A stretch of 46,484 bases of DNA from CAZVAR01 sp964625225 (GCA_964625225.1 CAZVAR010000011.1:1-46484); one strand, 5' to 3'. Counted from the stretch's first letter, positions 15,963 to 24,853 are shown. Numbers and translations: made by a program. The notes: generated by a model from the letters alone, not told the origin.

Positions 15963-17389
15963 GCGGCCTGACCGACGGCGACCTGCTCGGCCTGGACCTG
16001 GTCGGGGCGGCCGAGGGAGTTCGGACGCGGAAGTTCTCCGCAGTGGAGCTGACCGAAGCCTGCATCCGGCGCATCGAGCGGCTGCAGCCGAAGCTGAACT
16101 GCTTCATCTCCCTGGAGGCGGAGACGGCACTCGCGGCCGCGCGCCGGGCGGACGAAGAGCTGGCGAAGGGCGTCGTGCGCGGACCGTTGCACGGCATCCC
16201 CCTCGCCCACAAGGACATGCTCTATCGGGCCGGCAAGGTCACGACCTGCGGCTCGAAGATCCGCAAGGACTTCGTGCCGAGCTACACCGCCACCGTCCAT
16301 CTGCGGCTGGAGGCGGCCGGGGCGCTCGATCTCGGAACCTTGAACATGGCCGAGTTCGCCTTCGGCCCGACCGGGCACAACGCGCATTGGGGGCACTGCC
16401 GCAATCCCTGGAACCCCGACCACATCACCGGCGGCTCGTCCAGCGGATCGGCCTCCGCGACGGCGGCACGGCTCGTCCTCGGGGCGCTCGGATCGGACAC
16501 CGGCGGCTCGATCCGCCTGCCCTCGGGCCTCTGCGGCCTCGCCGGGCTGAAGCCGACGCAGGGGCGGGTCAGCCGCTACGGCGTGATGCCGCTTTCGTTC
16601 TCGCTGGACCAGGTCGGCCCGCTCGCGCTGTCCGTCCGCGACTGCGCCCGGATCATGTCCGTGATCGCCGGCTACGACCCCAAGGATCCGACCAGCAGTA
16701 CGGTCCCCGTCGACGATTACGAAGCGCGGTTGGCGGGCGGAGTCCGCGGCCTGCGGATCGGTGTGCCCACGAATTACTTCTACGACGGGATGGTGGACGA
16801 GATCCGGGCCGGGATGGAGGAAAGCCTGCGGGTGTTCCGGGATCTCGGCGCCGAGATCGTCGAGGTCGAGATACCGCATCTCGACGTGCTCGACGGCCTG
16901 TCCAACGTCGTGATGGCCTCGGAGGCAGCAACGATTCACGGGCGCTGGCTGCGCGAACGCCCCGACGATTATCAGCCGCAGGTCCGGCAACGGATCATGG
17001 CCGGCCTGTTCTACCCGGCGACGCGCTATCTGGAGGCGCTCGATCTGCGGCCCCGCATCGTCGCGGACGTGATCGAGGCCGTGTTCACGAAGGCCGATGT
17101 GCTGCATGCGCCGCTGCTGGCACGCCCGGTCCCCAGGATCGACGAAACCGACCTAGGCGGAACCCCCGAGGCTCATGCCGCGATCGGGGAGCTCACGCGG
17201 CTGACCCGGCCGCTCAACTATCTGGGCTTTCCGGGGCTGACGGTGCCGGCCGGCTTCACCGGCAACGGTCTGCCGATGGCTTTCCAGCTCCTCGGGCGGC
17301 CCTTTGCGGAGGCGATGCTGCTCCGCGTCGGGCACACCTATCAGCAGGAGACGGACTGGCACCGGCGCGCGCCGACGCTGGCGGCATAG
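15959..17389 (+). CDS. Amidase-signature family hydrolase, AtzE/GatA-like
   Basis: 476 aa. The Ser-cisSer-Lys catalytic triad is complete: Lys85 in HGIPLAHKDM, Ser160 in ITGGSSSGSA, and the nucleophile Ser184 in GSDTGGSIRLP. The glycine-rich signature and LAGLKPTQGRVSRYGVMP follow as in GatA/AtzE. With the AtzG-like protein immediately before it, a soluble AtzE-AtzG-type amidohydrolase is the best model. The actual substrate is unknown; it need not be 1-carboxybiuret, since no AtzD, AtzF or triazine gene is nearby. Embedding between the OppF and OppD type ATPase genes suggests the imported compound is an amide or acylated amino compound hydrolysed directly after uptake (inference). No signal peptide, so cytoplasmic. 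Confidence 0.92.
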   Translation: MSGLTDGDLLGLDLVGAAEGVRTRKFSAVELTEACIRRIERLQPKLNCFISLEAETALAAARRADEELAKGVVRGPLHGIPLAHKDMLYRAGKVTTCGSKIRKDFVPSYTATVHLRLEAAGALDLGTLNMAEFAFGPTGHNAHWGHCRNPWNPDHITGGSSSGSASATAARLVLGALGSDTGGSIRLPSGLCGLAGLKPTQGRVSRYGVMPLSFSLDQVGPLALSVRDCARIMSVIAGYDPKDPTSSTVPVDDYEARLAGGVRGLRIGVPTNYFYDGMVDEIRAGMEESLRVFRDLGAEIVEVEIPHLDVLDGLSNVVMASEAATIHGRWLRERPDDYQPQVRQRIMAGLFYPATRYLEALDLRPRIVADVIEAVFTKADVLHAPLLARPVPRIDETDLGGTPEAHAAIGELTRLTRPLNYLGFPGLTVPAGFTGNGLPMAFQLLGRPFAEAMLLRVGHTYQQETDWHRRAPTLAA

Positions 17390-17391
17390 CG

Positions 17392-18432
17392 ATGGCCGTA
17401 ACCGTCGGCACACTCCGGGCATCCGAGAGGGGCGCGGCGACGCCTTCGCCCCTCGTCGAGGTCGAGGACCTCGCAGTGCGCTTCGTCAGCCGCGACCGCG
17501 TCGTGCACGCGGTCAACGGCGTGACCTTCACGCTGCGCAAGGGCGAGGTGCTGTCGATCATCGGCGAATCCGGCTCGGGCAAGAGCGTCACCTTGCGCGC
17601 CCTGATGCGGCTGCTGCCGGCGCGGGCGCAGGTCAGCGGCCGGGTTTCGATCGCCGGACACGACGTGCTGCGGGCGAGCGCCCGACAGCTCGGCGACCTG
17701 CGGGGGCCAGTCGTCTCGATGATCTTCCAGGAGCCCGCTGTCGCCTTCGACCCGGTCTATCGGATCGGAGAGCAGATCGTCGAGATGGTCGTCCGCCACG
17801 AGGGCTGCGGGCGGGATGCGGCACGGAAGCGCGCGCTTGAACTGCTGGAGATGGTCCAGATCCCGTCCGCGGCGCGACGGCTCGATGCCTATCCGCACGA
17901 GCTGTCGGGCGGCATGCGGCAGCGGGCGATGATCGCGCTGGCGCTCTCCTGCCGTCCGAGCCTGCTGCTGGCGGACGAGCCGACCACCGCACTCGACGCG
18001 ACCGTGCAGATCCAGATCCTGCTGCTGTTGCGCTCGCTCCAGCGGCAGCTCGGCATGGCGGTGATCTTCGTGACGCACGATATGGGGGTCGCGGTCGAGA
18101 TCGCCGACGAGCTGGCGGTGATGTATGCCGGCCGCTTCGTCGAGCGCGGCCCGACCCGCGACATGCTGGCGAGCCCGGCGCACCCCTACACGCGGGGCCT
18201 GCTGGCGTCGACGGTGCGCGGGGCGGAGCGCGGCAGCAGGCTCCTGGCGATCCCCGGAGCGCCGCCCGATCTCTCCTCACCGCCGGTCGGCTGCGGCTTC
18301 GCCCCGCGCTGCGCCCACGCGCAGGACCGCTGCCACAGGGAACCGCCGGCCGACCTGCCGATCGCCGAGAGGCGGACGGTGCGCTGCATTCTCGCCGAGG
18401 GCACCGGCATCGGAGGCGGCGCCGGCGCGTAG
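17392..18432 (+). CDS. ABC importer ATPase, OppD/DppD family
   Basis: 346 aa from ATG 17392, two bases after the amidase stop. Walker A is GESGSGKSV (58-66), the Q-loop segment MIFQEPAVAFDPVY, the signature LSGGMRQRAM (171-180), and Walker B LLLADEPTTALD (191-202). The switch His is in FVTHDMGV. The C-terminal part carries HPYTRGLLAS and three cysteines in VGCGFAPRCAHAQDRC, the OppD-type cysteine motif. Pairs with the OppF-type ATPase at 14683 to energise the DppBC-type permeases. Last gene of the operon; a short hairpin begins at its stop codon. Confidence 0.95.
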   Translation: MAVTVGTLRASERGAATPSPLVEVEDLAVRFVSRDRVVHAVNGVTFTLRKGEVLSIIGESGSGKSVTLRALMRLLPARAQVSGRVSIAGHDVLRASARQLGDLRGPVVSMIFQEPAVAFDPVYRIGEQIVEMVVRHEGCGRDAARKRALELLEMVQIPSAARRLDAYPHELSGGMRQRAMIALALSCRPSLLLADEPTTALDATVQIQILLLLRSLQRQLGMAVIFVTHDMGVAVEIADELAVMYAGRFVERGPTRDMLASPAHPYTRGLLASTVRGAERGSRLLAIPGAPPDLSSPPVGCGFAPRCAHAQDRCHREPPADLPIAERRTVRCILAEGTGIGGGAGA

Positions 18433-18453
18433 TCGCCGCCGCCCGACGGCGAC
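18432..18453 (+). terminator. Weak hairpin after the importer/amidase operon
   Basis: A 7-bp stem GTCGCCG (18432-18438) / CGGCGAC (18447-18453) with an 8-base loop, overlapping the last base of the stop codon. No T-run follows. It lies between two convergent operons, so a terminator is expected in 18433-18684. Confidence 0.3.
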
Positions 18454-18684
18454 GTTCCGCGCGGCCGCTGCCGGAGAGCCGGTGGGCGGACCGCTACGGC
18501 CCGAGCCGTCGACGCCGCGCACGGCCGTCGATCGTGACGCGGCCCGCAGCCTTCGCGTCGCCCGACCCGTTCCGTCGAGGTGCGGTCGCGCGGGCCTATG
18601 GGGCCGCACCGCGGATTTGCGTTACCTCCCGGCAAGGCACCAGAAATCGGTATCGATACGGCTGCGGCTCCGATCCTGCCGGAT

Positions 18685-19569
18685 CTATTCCGCTGCCTGT
18701 TCCGCGGGTGTGCGGAACAGGGTGCGATAGCGGTCCCACTCGTCGGCCCCGGCACGGCGGAACCCCTCCTGCGGGGTGATGTCGGCGAGCGGCTTCGGAT
18801 GGCGCCCGGTGCTCTTCACTTCGGCGAGCACGGCGTCGCTGATACCCAGCACGGCGCGCGTCAGTACTCCCGGCAGGATCGCGAGCTTGTAGCCCATCTG
18901 CTCCGCCTCGCTCAGCGACAGGTCGGGCGTCTTCCCGCGCCAGACGATGTTGAGCAGACAAGGCCCCTTCACCAGCCGCGGCACGGCGGCAACCTCGTCG
19001 AGCGTCTGCGGCGCCTCGACGAACGCCATGTCGGCGCCGGCCTCGAGCGCGGCATTGGCGCGCTTCACCGCCTCCTCGAATCCGAGCACGGCCCTGGAAT
19101 CGGTCCGCGCGATGATGACGAAATCCGGGTCCCGCTTCGCGCTGACGGCCGCGCGGATTTTCGCGACATAGTCCTCGAGCGGCACGATCACCTTGTCCTC
19201 GAGATGCCCGCACTTCTTGGGGAAGCCCTGATCCTCGATGTGCATTCCGGCAACACCGCGCCGCTCATACTCACGAACCGTCCGGATGGCGTTGAGCTCG
19301 TTCCCGTAGCCGGTATCGGCATCGGCGATCACGGGAAGGTTGACCGCCGTAGCGATCCGGCCGGCGTTGTCGGCCATCTCCGACATGGTAAGCAGACCGT
19401 AATCGGGATAGCCCAGACTCGCAGCCGTGCCGCCGCCGGTCATATAGACCGCGGCAAAGCCCGCCCTCTCGATCGCTCGGGCCGTAATGCAGTCGTAAGC
19501 TCCGGGAGCGACGACCATGCCGTCCTCGCGCAGCAGTTTCCGGAGCTGTTTGGCTTGGGTCATCTCCAT
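18685..19569 (-). CDS. 2-methylisocitrate lyase / dimethylmalate lyase-like ICL/PEPM-family lyase (lyase 1)
   Basis: 294 aa. The ICL/PEPM barrel is complete: VVAPGAYDCITARAIERAGF at the N-terminus, then the metal site VIADADTGYGN (80-90), IEDQGFPKKCGH (111-122) with the catalytic-loop cysteine Cys120, and IARTDSRA. KKCGH is the active-site signature of isocitrate, 2-methylisocitrate and 2,3-dimethylmalate lyases, which cleave a 2-hydroxy-acid C-C bond to pyruvate or glyoxylate plus a carboxylic acid (family knowledge). At 294 aa it matches the short PrpB/Dml subgroup, not the 430-aa true isocitrate lyases. It is the last gene of the 13-gene minus-strand cluster, downstream of the importer ATPase. 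Exact substrate unknown. Confidence 0.9.
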   Translation of the reverse strand: MEMTQAKQLRKLLREDGMVVAPGAYDCITARAIERAGFAAVYMTGGGTAASLGYPDYGLLTMSEMADNAGRIATAVNLPVIADADTGYGNELNAIRTVREYERRGVAGMHIEDQGFPKKCGHLEDKVIVPLEDYVAKIRAAVSAKRDPDFVIIARTDSRAVLGFEEAVKRANAALEAGADMAFVEAPQTLDEVAAVPRLVKGPCLLNIVWRGKTPDLSLSEAEQMGYKLAILPGVLTRAVLGISDAVLAEVKSTGRHPKPLADITPQEGFRRAGADEWDRYRTLFRTPAEQAAE

Positions 19570-19617
19570 CTCCCTATGCGGTAACCGTATCTAGCGGGTC
19601 GGCAACCGATGCCGGGA

Positions 19618-20634
19618 TCATGCTTCGACAAGACCCGCTTGCCAGGTCTCGATGTGCCGGGCACGATCACGGAACTCGGCGGCGCGGTCGACATAGTGGC
19701 AGGCGGCGACGTGACCGTCGCCCACGGCGAGCAGGGGCGGCTCCTCGGCCGTGCAGCGAGTGGTCGCGAACGGGCAGCGCTCGGCGAAGCGGCAGCCGGG
19801 TGGCGGCGAGAGCAGACTGGGTGGCGCCTTCGGGATCGAAATCAGCTCCCGGCCGCGATCGGCCAGATCCGGGAAGGCGTTGCAGAGCCCCATCGTATAG
19901 GGGTGGAACGGACGCTCGAACACGTCCTCGCCGCCATGTTCGACGATCTTTCCCGCATACATCACGGCGATCCGGTCGCAGTTCTCCGCAACCACGGCCA
20001 TGTCGTGCGTGATCAGCAGCATCGTCTTGTTCAGCCGCGTGTGGATTTCCTTGATCCGATGCAGGATCTGGTCCTGGACGATGACGTCGAGGCCGGTCGT
20101 CGGCTCGTCCGCGACGACCAGGCCGGGATCGAGCACCATCGCCATCGCGATCATCGCCCGCTGCCGCATGCCGCCCGAGAACTGGTGCGGATAGTCGCGC
20201 AGCCGGCCCCGCTGCAACCCGACCAGGTCAAACATCTCCTCCACTCGGCGGCGCCGCTCCTCGGCGCTCCAGGAGACATGGTTATCGATCGCCTCCAGGA
20301 TCTGCCGCTCGACCGTGTAGACCGGATCGAAGCCGTTCATGGCGCTCTGCGGGACCATCGCAATCTCGCGCCAGCGGACGCGGTTTAGCTCCTCCGTCGA
20401 GAACGTCAGCAGGTCGCGTCCCTTGAAGCGGATCTCGCCGGCGATGGCGGACCCGTTCGCCGGGAGGATGCCGAGGATTGCCTTGGCGATGGTCGATTTG
20501 CCGCAACCGGACTCGCCGACGAGACCGAGATACTCGCCTTCGGTGATGTCGAACGAGACGCCGTCGACGGCGACGGCAGGGCCGGCGGCGGTCTGATAGG
20601 CGATCCTGAGATCCCGGATCTCGAGCACGGCCAT
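19618..20634 (-). CDS. ABC importer ATPase, OppD/DppD family (second importer)
   Basis: 338 aa from ATG 20634; a GTG at 20643 that overlaps the upstream permease stop is an alternative start, but its spacing to GGGAG is too short. Walker A is GESGCGKST (40-48). The Q-loop region is AMVPQSAMNGFDPVY, where a Pro-Gln replaces the usual Phe-Gln. The signature is FSGGMRQR (152-159), Walker B LVVADEPTTGLD, and the switch ITHDMAVV. The C-terminal oligo-HPY region has HPYTMGL and CRFAERCPF. Its partner ATPase is far upstream at 26785, separated by leuCD1 and the permeases. Supplies ATP hydrolysis for uptake. Confidence 0.94.
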   Translation of the reverse strand: MAVLEIRDLRIAYQTAAGPAVAVDGVSFDITEGEYLGLVGESGCGKSTIAKAILGILPANGSAIAGEIRFKGRDLLTFSTEELNRVRWREIAMVPQSAMNGFDPVYTVERQILEAIDNHVSWSAEERRRRVEEMFDLVGLQRGRLRDYPHQFSGGMRQRAMIAMAMVLDPGLVVADEPTTGLDVIVQDQILHRIKEIHTRLNKTMLLITHDMAVVAENCDRIAVMYAGKIVEHGGEDVFERPFHPYTMGLCNAFPDLADRGRELISIPKAPPSLLSPPPGCRFAERCPFATTRCTAEEPPLLAVGDGHVAACHYVDRAAEFRDRARHIETWQAGLVEA

Positions 20635-20639
20635 GCCGA

Positions 20640-21581
20640 TCACATCTCCCGGAGACGCGGATTGAGGAGCTCTTCATAGGCCCGGGTCACCATGAAGACC
20701 GAGATCACGAAGAGCGAAAGGCAGATACCCGGCGGCAGCACCCACCACCAGGCGGTGCGCATGGCACCGGCCTTGAACGCCTCGTTCAGCATCGAGCCCC
20801 AGCTCACCACGTTCGGGTCGCCGAAGCCGAGAAAGCTGAGTGCGGCTTCCAGCATCACGCCGCCCTGCACGCCGATCGCCATGTAGAGGAAGCTCAGCGG
20901 CAGAACGTTCGGCGCGATGTGGACGAACAGGATCTTCCACTCGCTCGCGCCCGCCGCCCTGGCGGCCCAGACGAACGGCCGGGATTTGAGCGACAGCACC
21001 TGCGCACGGATCACGCGCGCCGTCGTCCGCCAGAGAAAGAAGATGACGAGGATGATCACGATCGCGAGGCTGGGCGCCGTGATCGAGATGACCACGAGCG
21101 CGAAGGGCAGGAAGGGAATGCCGAACGCGATATCGGTCAGCCGCATCAGCGCCTCGTCGGTCCAGCCGCCGAAATAGCCGGAGACGAGGCCGATCAGCGT
21201 GCCGACGACGACGCTGCCGACGGCCGAGATCACTCCCACGATCAGCGCGACGCGCGCTCCCCAGAGGAGCTGACTGAAGACGTCCATGCCCTGATTCGTG
21301 GTTCCAAGCAGGTTCGCTAGCGTCGGCGGTGAAAGGCGCGCCACCGCGCCGCGCTCGGTATAGGTCACTTCGAACGGGCCGTAAGGCGCGATCTGCGGCC
21401 CTAGGAATGCCATCGCTACGAATAGAAGGATGAAGGCCAGGCCGACCGTCCCGGTCGGGTATTTGACGATGACACGCAGAGCACGCAGCACACCGGCCGC
21501 GAGTCCCGCACGGCCGCGCCGCCGCACCGCCGCTCCGGTCGGATCGGCGGATGTCTCGATCGCGAACTGGCTGTCTGGCAT
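20640..21581 (-). CDS. ABC importer permease, DppC/OppC family (second importer)
   Basis: 313 aa from ATG 21581, where GGGAG lies 8 bases upstream. A long cytoplasmic N-terminus precedes helix 1 (TVGLAFILLFVAMAFLGPQIAP). The loop LLGTTNQGMDVFSQLLWGAR corresponds to the usual GTD..GRD.lSR..yG block but with Thr-Asn-Gln-Gly, a mild divergence. The EAA motif is PFVWAARAAGASEWKILFVHI, and EAALSFLGFGDPNVVSWGSM is the DppC signature. The last helix ends VTRAYEELLNPRLREM. It lies 13 bases after the DppB-type gene and 5 before the ATPase, in one transcript. Confidence 0.94.
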   Translation of the reverse strand: MPDSQFAIETSADPTGAAVRRRGRAGLAAGVLRALRVIVKYPTGTVGLAFILLFVAMAFLGPQIAPYGPFEVTYTERGAVARLSPPTLANLLGTTNQGMDVFSQLLWGARVALIVGVISAVGSVVVGTLIGLVSGYFGGWTDEALMRLTDIAFGIPFLPFALVVISITAPSLAIVIILVIFFLWRTTARVIRAQVLSLKSRPFVWAARAAGASEWKILFVHIAPNVLPLSFLYMAIGVQGGVMLEAALSFLGFGDPNVVSWGSMLNEAFKAGAMRTAWWWVLPPGICLSLFVISVFMVTRAYEELLNPRLREM

Positions 21582-21594
21582 GCCGGTCTCCCGC

Positions 21595-22572
21595 TCAGTC
21601 GTAGGCGACGCGCGGATCGATGAAGCCGTAGAGCACGTCCGCAATGAAATTGAAGATTAGGATGATCAGTGCCATCACGAAGAAGCACGCCTGCGCGACG
21701 GGATAGTCGAGGTCATGGAGCGCCGTCACGAGTTCGCGCCCGACGCCCGGCCAGGCGAAGATGATCTCCAGCAGCACCTGGCCCTGGAACAGGAACCCCA
21801 TCATTACCGCGATATCGGTCACGAGCGGCAGCAGCGCGTTGCGGGTGGCGTGGGCCACAATGCGCCGCTCGGGCAGACCCTTCGCTCGTAGGATGTCGAG
21901 GAAGTCGCTGCCCTTTACCTCGAGCATGGTGCTGCGCAGAAGAAGTGCCGGGCTCGTGATCTCGCGCGTGATCAGGACGAGGCACGGCAGCACCAGATGG
22001 TGCAAGAAGTCGAAGGTGAAGACGGTCGCCCAGAAGCTTTCCTGATAGCCGCCGATCGACACCATGCCGCCCGGCGGGAACCAGCCGAGCTGGTAAGAGA
22101 AGATCATCAAGACCAGAATGCCGACGAAGAAGGACGGCGCCGAGCGCAGCGCCAGCAGCGTGACGACCGCCGCCCCTTCGGAACGGCTGCCACGCCGCCA
22201 GCCGAGCCAAGCACCGAGCGCCGCGCCGAGGATGACACTCATCACCACGGCCGGCACGATCATCGCCGCGGTGTGCAGCAGTTTTTCGAGGACGATCTCC
22301 TCGACCGGCATCATCTGGAAAAAGGACGTACCGAAATCGAACGTCAACATGTTCCACATGTAGTTGACGTACTGGACCCAGATCGGCTGATCGAGGCCCC
22401 AGAGTTCCTTCTGCCGCCGGATCATCTCGTCCGAGAAGTTGCTGTCGACATAGACGGACAGCGGGTCCCCGGGCAGCAGCTTGAACAAGACGAACATGAT
22501 CGTGAGAACCGACACGATCACGAACAGCAGCAGACCGAGCCGTCGCAGCACATAGGCGCGCAGGCCGTGCAT
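21595..22572 (-). CDS. ABC importer permease, DppB/OppB family (second importer)
   Basis: 325 aa from ATG 22572, which has GGAGGA 6 bases upstream; longer in-frame starts lack one. The N-terminus MHGLRAYVLRRLGLLLFVIV and KLLPGDPLSVYV are DppB hallmarks, and LWGLDQPIWVQYVNYMW follows. The EAA motif is SDFLDILRAKGLPERRIVAHA and the C-terminal signature LEIIFAWPGVGRELVTAL. Six membrane segments. It follows leuD1 after 73 bases, a gap containing its own ribosome binding site but no visible terminator, so a hydratase and an importer seem to be co-transcribed. Confidence 0.95.
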   Translation of the reverse strand: MHGLRAYVLRRLGLLLFVIVSVLTIMFVLFKLLPGDPLSVYVDSNFSDEMIRRQKELWGLDQPIWVQYVNYMWNMLTFDFGTSFFQMMPVEEIVLEKLLHTAAMIVPAVVMSVILGAALGAWLGWRRGSRSEGAAVVTLLALRSAPSFFVGILVLMIFSYQLGWFPPGGMVSIGGYQESFWATVFTFDFLHHLVLPCLVLITREITSPALLLRSTMLEVKGSDFLDILRAKGLPERRIVAHATRNALLPLVTDIAVMMGFLFQGQVLLEIIFAWPGVGRELVTALHDLDYPVAQACFFVMALIILIFNFIADVLYGFIDPRVAYD

Positions 22573-22645
22573 GCGTTTCCTCCAACTCGCTAGTACATCG
22601 GGCCACCAGTCACGGCGGCCCACCCCTCCGATTTGCAGTCAGTTG

Positions 22646-23299
22646 TTACGATATTTTTTCATTTACATAATCAATGGGTAAGCCTTCTCTACGGAACAGC
22701 CAGGTCCTTTTATCGCGAAATTTCTTCTCGAATGCAGCGATCTTGTTCTCGTATTGGAGCGTCAATTCGATTTCGTCAAGACCGAGAAGCAGTCGCCGCT
22801 TCCGTCCGGCTTCGATCTCGAACCCGAACGAACTGCCGTCCGGCGCGGTGCACGTCTGGTTGGCGAGATCCACCGACATCGTCGCACCGGGTCGCTCGTG
22901 AAGCTGAGCCCGCAACCCGGCAGCCGTCTCCCCATCCTGGCGGATCAACAAGAGCCCATGCTTCACCGAGTTGTTGTAGAAAATGTCGCCGAAGCTGACC
23001 GCGATCACGCAGCGGATGCCGTAATCGACGAGCGCCCAAACCGCCTGCTCCCGGCTCGACCCGCCGCCGAAGTTGCGATCGGCGACAAGGATCTTGGCAT
23101 TCCGAAACGGGGCCCGGTTCAGGATGAAATCGGGGCGTTCCGCTCCTGGAGCCTCGAACCGCAGATCGTGAAAAAGCACATCCTGATAGCCATCGTGGCG
23201 CGGCCGGCGCAGGAAGCGTATCGGCGTGATCTGATCCGTATCGACGTTGGGCCGATCGATCGGCGCGGCCACCGCCGTGAGCGTGGTGAACGGTTCCAT
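22646..23299 (-). CDS. leuD: LeuD-type small subunit of an aconitase-superfamily hydratase (copy 1)
   Basis: 217 aa from ATG 23299, two bases after the leuC1 stop. The swivelling-domain motifs are RPNVDTDQITPIRFL (16-30), ADRNFGGGSSREQAVWAL (73-90) with the substrate-binding Ser pair, and VSFGDIFYNNSVKHG. It differs from isopropylmalate isomerase LeuD. GCGSSREHAPWAL becomes GGGSSREQAVWAL, the usual NNCF is NNSV, and IIPKQFL is changed to ITPIRFL; these positions lie in substrate-recognition segments. The length is normal, but the end is an unusual basic then polar tail (KKFRDKRTWLFRREGLPIDYV) encoded in A+T-richer DNA than its neighbours. Works with LeuC1 in the cytoplasm; substrate unknown, isopropylmalate unlikely. 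Confidence 0.9.
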   Translation of the reverse strand: MEPFTTLTAVAAPIDRPNVDTDQITPIRFLRRPRHDGYQDVLFHDLRFEAPGAERPDFILNRAPFRNAKILVADRNFGGGSSREQAVWALVDYGIRCVIAVSFGDIFYNNSVKHGLLLIRQDGETAAGLRAQLHERPGATMSVDLANQTCTAPDGSSFGFEIEAGRKRRLLLGLDEIELTLQYENKIAAFEKKFRDKRTWLFRREGLPIDYVNEKIS

Positions 23300-23301
23300 G
23301 G

Positions 23302-24711
23302 TCAAGGTCCTGTCGCGACGTCGCGGACATCGGTGATCCGGCCATAGAGTGCGGCCGCCGCGGCCATCGCCGGGCTCATCAGATGCGTGCGGCTGCCCTT
23401 GCCCTGCCGGCCCTGGAAGTTCCGATTCGAGGTCGAAGCACACCGCTTGCCCGCCGGGACCAGGTCGCCGTTCATGCCGCAGCACATCGAACAGCCGGAC
23501 TCCCGCCACTCGAAGCCGGCCTCCTTGAAGATCCGATCGAGCCCCTCGGCCTCCGCCTGGAGCTTCACCTGGGTCGAACCGGGCGAGATCATCGCCGGGA
23601 TCACCGCGCGACCCCGCCGGGCCACGGCGGCGGCGGCCCGCAGATCCTCGATGCGCGCATTGGTGCAGGAGCCGATGAAGACCTGGTCGATCGGGATGTC
23701 GACCAGCTTCGTGCCGGGAGACAGTCCCATATAGTCCAGCGTCTGCAGCATCGCCTCCCGCTGCTTGTCGGACTCAACCGCGGCCGGATCCGGAATCGCG
23801 CCGGTGACCGGGAGGGCGTCCTCGGAGCTATTGCCCCAGGTCACCATGGGCGCGATCTCCCGCGCATCGAGCATCACTTCGGCGTCGAAGACGGCGCCCG
23901 GATCGCTCGGCAAGGTCTTCCAATAGGCGAGAGCGGTATCCCAGTCCGCCCCCTGCGGGGCGAAGGGCCTGCCCTTGAGGTAGGCGTAGGTCGTCTCGTC
24001 CGGCGCGATGATCCCGGCCTTGCCGCCGGCCTCGATCGACATGTTGCAGACCGTCAGGCGCTCCTCGATCGACATGGCCCGGATCGTCGAGCCGGCATAT
24101 TCGACCGCATGCCCGGCCGCCCCGTTGGCGCCGATCCTGGCGATGATGGCGAGGATCACGTCCTTGGCCGTCACGCCGAACGGACGGTCGCCCTCGACGG
24201 TGATCCGCATTGTCTTGGGACGGCGTTGCCAGAGCGTCTGCGTGGCGAGTACATGGGCTACCTCAGAGGCACCGATGCCGAAGGCGAGCGCCCCGAGCGC
24301 GCCGTGGGTCGAGGTGTGGCTGTCGCCGCAGACGAGAAGCAGACCGGGTTGAGTCAGGCCCTGCTCGGGGCCGACGACATGGATGATGCCCTGCCGGGGA
24401 TCATCAAGACCGAACAGGGTGAACCCGTACTTCTCCGCATTCCGCCGCAGCGTCTCGACCACCTGTCGCTGCTCGGGAAAGGGGATGTCCTCGAGCCTGT
24501 GACTGAGCGTCGAGACCCCATGATCCGGACTCGCAAATGTCTGATCCGGCCGCCGCAATCTCAGGCCGCGGCTTTCCAGGAAGCGGAAGGCGTGCTGGGA
24601 ACCATCGTGCGCCAGATGGCGCGAAACGAACAGAAGTACCTGGCCGTCGTCCTCCTCCAGGATCACATGATCGTCCCAGATCTTATCGAAGATCGTCCTC
24701 GGTTCTGCCAA
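23302..24711 (-). CDS. leuC: LeuC-type large subunit of an aconitase-superfamily hydratase (copy 1)
   Basis: 469 aa, starting at TTG 24711: GGGAGG lies 8 bases upstream, the protein aligns from its first residue (TIFDKIWDDHVI), and no ATG is available nearby. The [4Fe-4S] ligands are Cys349 (FIGSCTNAR), Cys407 and Cys410 (ESGCSMC), the same numbering as in E. coli LeuC. CGDSHTSTHGALGALAFGIG (128-147) is closest to true isopropylmalate isomerases, but TWGNSSEDAL replaces TWGTSP(G/E), a change near the active site. It dehydrates and rehydrates a 2- or 3-hydroxy acid via an enoate (family chemistry). The unusual TTG start could lower expression relative to the two ATG-started copies. It lies between the importer's binding protein and its permeases. 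Confidence 0.92.
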   Translation of the reverse strand: MAEPRTIFDKIWDDHVILEEDDGQVLLFVSRHLAHDGSQHAFRFLESRGLRLRRPDQTFASPDHGVSTLSHRLEDIPFPEQRQVVETLRRNAEKYGFTLFGLDDPRQGIIHVVGPEQGLTQPGLLLVCGDSHTSTHGALGALAFGIGASEVAHVLATQTLWQRRPKTMRITVEGDRPFGVTAKDVILAIIARIGANGAAGHAVEYAGSTIRAMSIEERLTVCNMSIEAGGKAGIIAPDETTYAYLKGRPFAPQGADWDTALAYWKTLPSDPGAVFDAEVMLDAREIAPMVTWGNSSEDALPVTGAIPDPAAVESDKQREAMLQTLDYMGLSPGTKLVDIPIDQVFIGSCTNARIEDLRAAAAVARRGRAVIPAMISPGSTQVKLQAEAEGLDRIFKEAGFEWRESGCSMCCGMNGDLVPAGKRCASTSNRNFQGRQGKGSRTHLMSPAMAAAAALYGRITDVRDVATGP

Positions 24712-24853
24712 GGGCGTGCCTCCCTCCTCAGCCGGTGGCGCACCATGGTACGCTTTTGCGGATCCAGCGCCGCAGCGCAGAGTCGCCGCTCAATGAACGG
24801 CCGCCCGCGCTGCGGCGTCCGACAGGATCACGCGGACGCATGTCCGCCCGCGA

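Noticed and set aside
15765..17389. Calling the amidase operon a cyanuric-acid (atz) pathway
   Set aside because: Only AtzG/AtzE-like genes are present; no AtzD or AtzF, and amidase-signature proteins are too broad in specificity.
15931..17391. Upstream in-frame extension of the ATPase gene at 17392 running through the amidase
   Set aside because: It is the amidase read in another frame (Arg/Ala/Gly rich). The ATPase family similarity begins at 17392.
18650..18659. Palindrome GTATCGATAC between the convergent operons
   Set aside because: Ten bases only, not near any start codon, no partner sites; could be chance.
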